Assembly (NCBI GenBank): GCA_018398765.1
Contig: JAHBMJ010003386.1
Coordinates: 1-11,695 of the forward strand
Origin: Chromera velia
Taxonomy: Eukaryota > Sar > Chromeraceae
Length of the DNA: 11,695 nucleotides
Direction of reading: 5' to 3'
Shown: positions 1-7,100 of the stretch, piece after piece
Layout: every line of letters starts with the position of its first letter
How positions within the stretch are numbered: position 1 is the stretch's first letter
The notes under the pieces: model-generated
The model's database searches: none
What the model saw: only the letters and a program-made list of their open reading frames with translations
Told to the model about the DNA's origin: nothing
Made by a program: the position numbers and the translations under genes

Positions 1-672
1 CAGCCTCGCACAAGCAAAGAAGAAATCAAAAACTCCAAAAACTCACACCAGCCTCGCACACGCAAAGAAGAAATCAAAAACTCCAAAAACTCACACCAGC
101 CTCGCACAAGCAAAGAAGAAATCAAAAACTCCAAAAACTCACACCAGCCTCGCACAAGCAAAAAAGAAATCAAAAACTCCAAAACCTCACAACAGCCTCG
201 CACAAGCAAAGAAAAAATCAAAAACTCCAAAAACTCACACCAGCCTCGCACAAGCAAAGAAGAAATCAAACACTCCTAAAACCCCCACCCGCCTCTCACA
301 AACAAAGAAGAAATCAAAAACTCCAAAAACTCACACCAGCCGCGCACAAGCAAAGAAGAAATCAAAAACTCCAAAAACTCACACCAGCCTCGCACAAGCA
401 AAGAAGAAATCAAAAACTCCAAAAACTCACACCAGCCGCGCACAAGCAAAGAAAAAATCAAAAACTCCAAAAACTCACACCAGCCTCGCACAAGCAAAGA
501 AGAAATCAAAAACTCCAAAAACTCACACCAGCCTCGCACAAGCAAAGAAAAAATCAAAAACTCCAAAAACTCACACCAGTCTCTCACAAGCAAAGAAGAA
601 ATCCAAAACTCCAAAAACTCCCACCAGTCTCTCACAAGCAAAGAAGAAATCCAAAACTCCAAAAACTCCATA
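1..672. repeat. 48-bp minisatellite, 14 copies, cut by the left window edge
   Basis: Units start every 48 bases (1, 49, 97, 145, 193, 241, 289 and so on up to 625). Each carries a CAGCCTCGCACAAGC head, an A-rich middle with AAGAAATCAAAAACTCC, and a CTCACAC tail. Copies differ by a few substitutions: CTCGC/CGCGC/CTCTC near the head and AAGAAG/AAGAAA in the middle. The copy at 289 is the most degenerate, and the last two (577, 625) share CAGTCTCTCAC. The unit is a multiple of three, so the minus strand stays open through many copies as a hydrophobic 16-residue repeat (around EFLEFLISSLLVRGW), but the degenerate copy brings in a stop near 276. No unique spacers separate the units. It probably lies within the long last visible intron of the TenA-like gene. 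Confidence 0.95.
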
Positions 673-800
673 GATAGAAAGGAAGGAAGGGAGGGAGGGA
701 GGGAGGTCGGGTGAAAGGAAGGAAAAAGGAAACAAAGAAAGCCGGAAAGACGGAAGGAGGTAGGGAAAGAGGGAAGGAGAGAAAGAAGCAAGGAAAAGAA
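673..800. repeat. Polypurine (GGAA/GAAA-rich) tract
   Basis: About 130 bases made almost only of A and G on the plus strand, including runs of GGAAGGAAGGGAGGGAGGGA. It follows the minisatellite directly. On the minus strand it is a pyrimidine tract. It is low-complexity DNA of the same composition class as the large tract at the right end of the window, but on the opposite strand. Confidence 0.85.
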
Positions 801-967
801 TAAAGAATGCATTGAGGTAACGAAAGCAGATGGACAAGAAAAGCAAATCAACAAAACTGTCACTAAGAGAATCTGGGCACGAAATCCGAAGGATCCAGAC
901 TTGAGCGCCCCTCGCCTTCACAGCCCCCGACAGTATTTTAGTCACACATTCTTTCCGCAGACAGATA

Positions 968-968
<1 letters not shown>

Positions 969-1013
<45 letters not shown>

Positions 1014-1041
1014 CAGAGGGAGAGAGAGAGGGAGAGAGAGA
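969..1041. repeat. Compound microsatellite (AC)n-(AG)n
   Basis: About 15 AC dinucleotides (969-998) are followed by AG repeats and then GA-rich sequence to 1041. On the minus strand the CT-rich part begins right after the proposed splice donor at 1046, so the microsatellite forms the first bases of that intron. Confidence 0.95.
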
Positions 1042-1046
1042 CCAAC

Positions 1047-1739
1047 CAGCTGCCAGATGTTGCTGTAGTACTTAGGAGACTATCAACATATGCCCTTGTC
1101 ACGTTGGCGTGTCTCTTCACGTCTGTGTCGTTCGAGTCCCCGTGCTCGGAGTGGTCGGGGGACCCCAGCGTCGAGGCCCTCTTGGCAAAAAAGGACACAG
1201 CCTCGGGAGCTAGAGCACTCACAAGGGGGGGTACAGAGCTTGCAAGCAGCGCATGCGCTTTTGCATACCCCTGCAAGTACAAGTAATCCTGCAGAAAGTA
1301 CAAATTAGGCATGCATGCAAGGACTTGCCATCATGTATATACGTACACAACCAGGCAAGGTAGACGGTGCCAAAATTGACTTTCGCACTATTATTTTTAC
1401 ACAATCATAAAACCATGCTCAGGTACGATCCATGCGCAGTGCATTGTGCAGGCTTTGGCTCTTTAAACCCACCTGGTGCAGATAGTAATGGAACCTGTCT
1501 TCGGAGAGGGTGCCGTCTCCCACTCCCTTGACAAAGGAAGTGTCCAAAGACTTTTGGACGAGGTCAAAATTGGCACGAAAGAGACGCTCGGCAAAAGAGT
1601 GCCTTCGAGAAACCTCTGCCCAGACATTCACGCGGCCACTCTCCTTCTGCAGGAAGCCTCGCTGATCTGCGGCCTGTTCTGCATGGCAAAGCAGACTGAA
1701 GGAGGAAAACAGGGCAAAAGTCACAAGATGCAGCGTCAT
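1047..1739 (-). CDS. TenA/thiaminase II family protein, secretory leader, 3' part outside window
   Basis: This is a spliced gene read on the minus strand. Exon 1 is 1739-1473 (89 codons), intron 1472-1289, exon 2 1288-1047, then a donor (CAGCTG|GTTGGT) into an intron that leaves the window. Joining the CAG|GTGGGT donor to the TTTCTGCAG|GAT acceptor in phase 0 fuses GDGTLSEDRFHYYLHQ to DYLYLQGYAKAHALL. This recreates the TenA signature (G-x-G-T-L, F-x-x-Y-x-x-Q-D-x-x-Y-L). The Asp (residue 90) and Tyr (residue 93) match the active-site pair of bacterial TenA. Further on, NVTRAYVDSLLSTTATSGSW fits the segment just before the catalytic Pro-Cys helix, which is not in view. The family hydrolyses aminopyrimidines for thiamin salvage or cleaves thiamin. 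Residues 1-20 form a classic signal peptide ending LLCHA, so the product enters the secretory route, either for export or for a complex plastid. The frame is open upstream to 1871, but 1739 is the first ATG. The family call is firm; the substrate and the 3' half are unknown. Confidence 0.85.
1289..1472 (-). other. Intron 1 of the TenA-like gene (184 bp, phase 0)
   Basis: It begins GTGGGT at 1472 and ends TTTCTGCAG at 1289, with a pyrimidine-rich stretch before the AG. Removing it joins two halves of a conserved TenA motif without changing frame. It contains a TGCATGCA at 1312-1319. Confidence 0.88.
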
Positions 1740-1942
1740 GGTTTGGAGTCTGAGACACGGAAATTTAAGTACAAAAGAGGCAACCAGTTGGAAGAGACCC
1801 ACTTCGAGAGGGAGGACTCTAGAGAGCTGAGAGTCCTCTCGGAGAAGATCGGATCGGAGAAGTGCACACATGGAGTCTCATGCACTGCATGCTTATGCAT
1901 ATGCGGGCCTTGCTTTTATTATATAATACCGGGCCTATATAG
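1740..1942 (-). promoter_or_regulatory. Putative 5' flank/promoter of the TenA-like gene
   Basis: Upstream of the ATG on the minus strand there is a TATA-like AT block (TATTATATAATA on the minus strand, about 1916-1928) roughly 180 bases from the start codon. Between it and the gene lies a cluster of ATGC-containing words, including TGCATGC at 1886-1892. The position fits a promoter, but no transcript evidence is visible. Confidence 0.3.
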
Positions 1943-2070
1943 TACCGGGCCTGGGAGCGGCATCATTGCATGGGGGGGGGGGCGCGGCCGGGCGGGAGCC
2001 TCGATCCCGCACGGGCGGCACGGCCGCGGCCCGCATTCTCTCGGCGGCGGCCGGCCGGGTCATTTTTTTT
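1943..2070. other. GC-rich block ending in T8, possible small retroposon
   Basis: A ~118-base island of very high GC (G11 run, then CGCGGCCGGGCGGG-type sequence) sits in otherwise AT-rich DNA. It contains a 6-bp stem with a 7-nt loop: GCGGGA at 1992-1997 pairs with TCCCGC at 2005-2010, and CCTCGATCC is B-box-like. It ends with eight T at 2063-2070, a possible pol III terminator. A 10-bp direct repeat TACCGGGCCT lies at 1927-1936 and 1943-1952, at its left border. No clear A box was seen. A SINE-like element is one reading; simple GC-rich sequence is another. Confidence 0.3.
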
Positions 2071-2522
2071 GTTTCAACTAGCTTTGCAACAATTGCGTAG
2101 TAGCGTGATGGCAGCGTGGGTGTGTTGTTTGAATCCGTCTCAGCATATCACAGTCTCAGCTATGGTTTGACATCTTAAACTAATAAAAACTATCAATCTT
2201 TTCACTCAGACCATCAATGATTTACGGGTATTAATTCTACATTGGGGAATCTACAAGCTATAGTACATGTTTGCTAGGTATTGCTAGGCATGTTTGACAC
2301 ATTTGTACACATTTACCAATTCGTTGGCTTTATTGCTTCAATTCTTTCTCAGCTGCTACGACTGCTCGTGCAGTAGAGAGTTTTGAGTTTGAGTAAGTTA
2401 GAGTAAGTTTGAGAACGCCTCTGAAGTACTCTGAAGAAAAACACTCACAGGGGATCATGCCGAAAGACACTCTTTCTAACTCTTTCTACCTATAGATCGG
2501 CTACCCATTTTATTCCTGACGC
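2071..2522. other. AT-rich intergenic DNA, nothing recognised
   Basis: No open frame with coding character, tRNA or strong repeat was seen. There is a minor direct repeat of GAGTAAGTT near 2390-2412. Confidence 0.6.
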
Positions 2523-2569
2523 GCAGCCGGATTAAAGCAGGGGCGCCCCCTGCTCTTCGGCTGCTTTAA
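2523..2569. repeat. Imperfect hairpin next to the duplicated segment
   Basis: Three nested inverted arms can be read: GCAGCCG (2523-2529) with CGGCTGC (2558-2564); TTAAAGCAG (2532-2540) with CTGCTTTAA (2561-2569); and GCAGGGG (2537-2543) with CCCCTGC (2547-2553). They share bases, so they are alternative pairings. The left edge of the 519-bp duplication (2556) falls inside this structure. Confidence 0.6.
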
Positions 2570-3074
2570 ACAACATGTCAAGGTTGTTAAGTTCCGATAA
2601 ACCTAAGTACAAAAAAACGGTACTAACCCCCAAAATTCGTTTTTTCCCCAGTATTTTGGGTATTTCTGTCACCCGTAAAAATTAATTTCATATGGTTAGG
2701 CCCTAGACTTCTGTTTTTAGTTGAGCCTGCATGATGTGGAAAACTGATTGTTTTAATTGAAGTTAAAACTCCAGAAAAGGAGCTATGACCGAAGTATGAC
2801 GGCTAGTATGACCGTACTATAACGAGCCCAGCAGCAAGCAGGGCAGAGTACGTAAGGCAAGCCCGTGCGGCGTGATGTTAAGCCACAAAGTGCGCAGAAA
2901 TTAAACCGCTTTTAGTTTTAGCTAAGTTTATTTATAGTAAAAAAAGTTCCAAAAAAACGTAGAATCCAGTCATTTTAATGTTATAAAGCCTACTAGTTTA
3001 AGCAACATATTTTCTAGTATTTTTTTAAGATACGAAAAGTACCGGTATACAAAAAAACGGAACCCCCCCCCCCC
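2556..3074. repeat. 519-bp segment, copy 1 of an exact duplication
   Basis: Every base from TTCGGCTGC at 2556 to the poly-C at 3063-3074 recurs at an offset of 520. It contains no coding frame. Copy 1 ends in 12 C directly at the N. See copy 2 and the gap. Confidence 0.97.
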
Positions 3075-3075
3075 N
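3075..3075. other. Assembly gap marker (single N)
   Basis: One N follows a run of C and comes directly before the first base of copy 2. A one-base gap between two identical 519-bp ends is what a scaffolder leaves when two contigs overlap but are not merged. Confidence 0.9.
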
Positions 3076-3594
3076 TTCGGCTGCTTTAAACAACATGTCA
3101 AGGTTGTTAAGTTCCGATAAACCTAAGTACAAAAAAACGGTACTAACCCCCAAAATTCGTTTTTTCCCCAGTATTTTGGGTATTTCTGTCACCCGTAAAA
3201 ATTAATTTCATATGGTTAGGCCCTAGACTTCTGTTTTTAGTTGAGCCTGCATGATGTGGAAAACTGATTGTTTTAATTGAAGTTAAAACTCCAGAAAAGG
3301 AGCTATGACCGAAGTATGACGGCTAGTATGACCGTACTATAACGAGCCCAGCAGCAAGCAGGGCAGAGTACGTAAGGCAAGCCCGTGCGGCGTGATGTTA
3401 AGCCACAAAGTGCGCAGAAATTAAACCGCTTTTAGTTTTAGCTAAGTTTATTTATAGTAAAAAAAGTTCCAAAAAAACGTAGAATCCAGTCATTTTAATG
3501 TTATAAAGCCTACTAGTTTAAGCAACATATTTTCTAGTATTTTTTTAAGATACGAAAAGTACCGGTATACAAAAAAACGGAACCCCCCCCCCCC
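3076..3594. repeat. 519-bp segment, copy 2 of an exact duplication
   Basis: It is identical to 2556-3074 with no mismatch seen in a line-by-line comparison. Here the poly-C continues to 22 C (3583-3604) and runs into unique sequence. It is probably the same genomic locus as copy 1. Confidence 0.97.
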
Positions 3595-3643
3595 CCCCCC
3601 CCCCAAAAGTACCGAACTAACGAAAAGCACGGTACTTAACAAC
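3103..3643. mobile_element. MITE-like non-autonomous element with short inverted ends
   Basis: The left end GTTGTTAAGTTCCG (3103-3116; also 2583-2596 in copy 1) matches the reverse complement of the right end CGGTACTTAACAAC (3630-3643) at 13 of 14 bases. The ~541-bp interior is AT-rich and non-coding, with a poly-C tract. Related words (CGGTACTAAC, AGTACCGGTATAC, AGTACCGAACTAAC) lie near both ends, like subterminal repeats. No flanking target duplication was found outside these ends. Both ends contain TTAA, so a TTAA-flanked element with a shorter GTTCCG/CGGTAC inverted end is an alternative reading. There is no transposase. Confidence 0.45.
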
Positions 3644-4134
3644 TGTGCAACGTACATAGTATGCTAGACCTCTATTAATTGTTGACGGATTGTGATATAG
3701 CGTACTAAGCATATGATCATAGTGCCAGTGATATTTATCTTTAGCCAACACCTGGAAAAAAAAAAATCTTATAGAATTTCAACTAGAATTTCAAAATGAT
3801 CAAAAGTTTCTAAATGTTTAAAACAAATAACAACAAATTAAATTTTGTTTAGCAGATGCAGTGTTTTAGGAATTATAAAGTTTAAAAGCAATTCAAAACA
3901 TCTCCCAGTCGTGAAGCATCGCTAAACAGGCAGATTGCAAAGCATTGCGGAAAAGTGACTCGAGTCTTCGTGGGGACCAGCTAAAAGGGCATGCTTTTGT
4001 ATACATGATGATGCCGGCAATGCCCCGCCCGGTGAGCTTGACGATCTGCTTTTGTATTTAATTGGGAAGGAGAATTGTCGAAAACGCGTTGAGCACATAC
4101 GTGGTCATGTATGAAAGGGGACAGTACGCACGGC
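3644..4134. other. AT-rich intergenic DNA; includes 3' flank of the large minus-strand gene
   Basis: No gene is seen. The first ~260 bases are A/T-rich, with an A10 run near 3757 and a tandem pair of AGAATTTCAA near 3774-3795. From about 3980 the composition becomes coding-like because it is the 3' UTR side of the gene ending at 4135. Confidence 0.55.
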
Positions 4135-7100
4135 TCAGCGATCCGAAGACAAGTCCACCCCCCCGCTCTGTGCGCTTCCCCCCTCACTGCCCGAGCTATT
4201 CCGTAAATCGAAACCCTGTTTGAGGGCTCTGTGGAGGGACTGGGTGGACCTCCTCTGAAGAGAAAACCTCTCTCCGAACAAAGCGGCACGGCCACCGGCA
4301 GATGCGGAAGCCGCCCCATCCCCACTCCGCTCACCCCCCTCCCCCGTCTTCGCCTCACCGTGCGGGGTTTGTCTGAAGGCCTCGACTGCGTCTCTTGTGA
4401 GAAGCAGGAGGGCTCGAAGGAAGCCTTCATCAATGCCTGAGAAGACAAGAACGCGGGAGTGCTCCTCTGATGCAGAGGAAGAGGAAGAGGGTGATCTTTT
4501 CACCGCAATTGTCCCCTTACTCCCATCCCAGGAAGAATGCTTTTGAACATCCTCTAAAGAGACGTGTCCGCAGAAATCATTGTCCCCATGGCCCCCTCTA
4601 GCGTCGTTGCTTGAGGGCACCCCGAGGGGCATTGAGAGGGACAGAGAGGACCCGCTCTGACTGAGACTGTCTCTTCTTCTGAAAGAATCTGAGTCGGGAA
4701 CAAAGCGGAGGAACCGCTCGGGTTTCCCTGCGTTGACTGTCAGGATGATGAGTTTCGTTTCGCTCTCCTGCCGTCCATCTGCTGTGGAGACAACGGTGAG
4801 GGAACAGAAACAGCCCTCTGATCCGATACTGCAGGCTGCAACTGCAGAAAGGGAGACACCCCTCAGAAGAGGGAGCTGCCTTCCTCGAGGTCTCCACTCT
4901 CCGTCCTCCCCCCATCCTTCAGAGGTCTCCTCTGGATCTTGATTCTGTTCTTCGACTTTACCTTCTCCGATCGACATTCTGATCTCGTCTCCCCTGTCTG
5001 AGCCCTGGCTTGCACGGGACACTGCATGGCCCTCGTGAACCCTGTCTCCCCCCTGTTGAATTGTGCTACTGAGATGCACTGTGTCTGAGGCCCTGGAGCT
5101 GTGGAGTGCTGCAGAGGAGGCCAGGGAGCCTGATGGCATCCTTTCCTGCTGCGTTGCATTCTGGGGGTTCATGTTGGTTGAGTGGGATGCTGCCAGGGAT
5201 GGGGACCCAGAGGATTGCGCATCAGCAGGGGCAGAGGGGGGGAGTGAAGAGGGCCGAGAGCGCATCCCTCCTTTTTCTCCAGAAGACGAAGGTGAAGAGA
5301 GGGCACGGAGCTCGAGGGCAAGCTCAGAGACCTGGGAAGAGACAAGCAGACAAGCAGACAGGTAGACAGAGATCATTGGAAGACTTGAAAACAAACGAAG
5401 GGCGAAGTCAGATGCTTCTGAGCTATCGGAGCATGCTGGTTCTGTACACTAATATGTCCATGCAGGTCAGGGTGCGTTCTCTCAAATATAAAGGGAAAAG
5501 AAAACTTGTTTAGTGCTGGAAGACTGCGGCCAAGTCAAAAAAGGGGAATGTATGCATGGCAGGTTTCCTTTTCGCACAATTTTCCTATCTGATGATACAT
5601 TCATGGATAAGATACATGTAGGACGTACCGTCCGCAAAAGCGCTTCCTTCTCACTCTTTGATGAAGATGCCTCGTCGGAAAGTTGGCCGGCACGAAGTCG
5701 CCACCTCTCGCTCTTCGAGGCTTCATGGGCGAGATGAGCGTCTGCGATCTCACTGGCTCTTCTGAACATCTCCCGCTCCTTCGCTTTTTCCAAACTCAAC
5801 AAACGACATTCGGTCTCGGCACGGGACAGACGGAGCATCAGCTTTGTCCGTTCCCTCTCACCCTCCTCCCTTTCCTTCAACAAACGGGAAGCCTCATCCC
5901 TCAACAAATCCACTTCCGCTGAAGCGAGCTCAGCTGCCTCACGCCATTCACGCACTTCCGACTTCAAACGTGAGCTCTCATCGTCCTCCAAACTTTCTCT
6001 TTCTTTCGCCCCTCTGCTTTTTGCATCGGTCCCTGTACGGTTTTCTTCGGTTTCAGAAGCTACTGACTGTCTTCGCATTCTCTCTGTGGCTGCCTCTGCT
6101 GCCCGTGTCCTTTGGCTCTCTACTCGCAGCTGCTCTCTTAGACTTCTCCTATCTGCATCTGCCTCTGAGAGGGCACGCTGGAGGGCCTCGATGGATGCAG
6201 AGAGGGACACTGAGGGGGGGAAGGGGGGACTCAAATCAGCATCCGATTTCTGAGCAGAGGAGGGTATATTGGGGGGAGCGGAAAAGGAGACAGACAGAGC
6301 CCTTCGCAGGTTTGCAAGCTCATCTCTCAAATCTTGGAGGTCTCTGTCTCTGTGGGTGTCCCGCTCGCTCTTTCTCCACCCCTGCTTCCGGTCTTCTGTG
6401 ACTGCACTCGCCTCTTTCTTTCCCTGTGCTGTCTTCACCCCCTCCTTTTCCTTCCGGGTGCTGCCTCCCTTTTCCACCAGGCCCTGTTGTTCCGATCTGC
6501 TCTTGTCTTTCCTAATCTCCCCCAAATTGCTTGGTCTTCCTTTGGGGGGAAGTGGGGCACCGGGTGGGCTTGACGTTGAAGTTTCTTTTGTATTCAGAGA
6601 AGAGGATTTTCGCCTTTCAGCCTGAGAGCTGTCAAATGCACTTTTCCCCAAGAGGGAAACTGGGGGGTTGCTCGGGGAGGCAGAGTCCCCATTGTGTGAT
6701 TTGAGCTGAGCAGGCATGGACGCTCTACGCAGAGACTCTGTGGGCTGCTGGTGGAGGGGAATTGTTCCCTCTGATGCTTTGCGTCGAGTTGAGGCAGAGG
6801 GATGGGTTGGAGAGGAAGTCTGGGGAATTTGGGGTTTTTCTGCAGACGCAGTGGTGGAGTCCTTGGTCTTCTTCTGAAGTTTTGCGTCTGCTGTCTGTGT
6901 GATTTGAAGGGGAGATGGTTCCTTTGCGGTCTTGGAAGGGGCTGTAACCGTTTTTGTGCTGGCTGAAGGAGGAGCCTGTGCAACGGCCGTCTCCTTTTCC
7001 TTTTCTTTGTTTGCCTGTAAAGAGCGGTTGCGCAGGGGGGGAGAGAAGGAGGCTGCTTCTTGGAGCGCTTTTTCGATCTGCTCAGGAGACAGGGCGATGG

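Noticed and set aside
1-672. CRISPR array
   Set aside because: The 48-bp units are directly adjacent with no unique spacers, and the window is eukaryotic.
276-863. Minus-strand 195-codon open frame over the minisatellite
   Set aside because: It is open only because the repeat unit is 48 bp. It begins in simple-sequence DNA, its start is not flanked by splice or promoter signals, and it ends at a stop in a degenerate copy.
1992-2010. tRNA T-arm
   Set aside because: The stem is good but the loop does not start TTC and no acceptor, D or anticodon arms fit around it, so no tRNA gene was called.
1476-2081. Plus-strand 201-codon open frame
   Set aside because: It is antisense to TenA exon 1 and then runs through the promoter and the GC-rich block. 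Its content changes abruptly and matches no family.
4598-4915. Possible extra intron in exon 3 of the coiled-coil gene (GGTGTC... to CCACAG near 4770-4870)
   Set aside because: Splice-like words occur, but the frame stays open across them and the residues there form a plausible beta-rich block, so no intron was called.
5844-6401. Plus-strand 185-codon open frame
   Set aside because: It is the complement of the coiled-coil segment. Its Leu/Phe/Pro-rich translation follows from that and it carries no motif.
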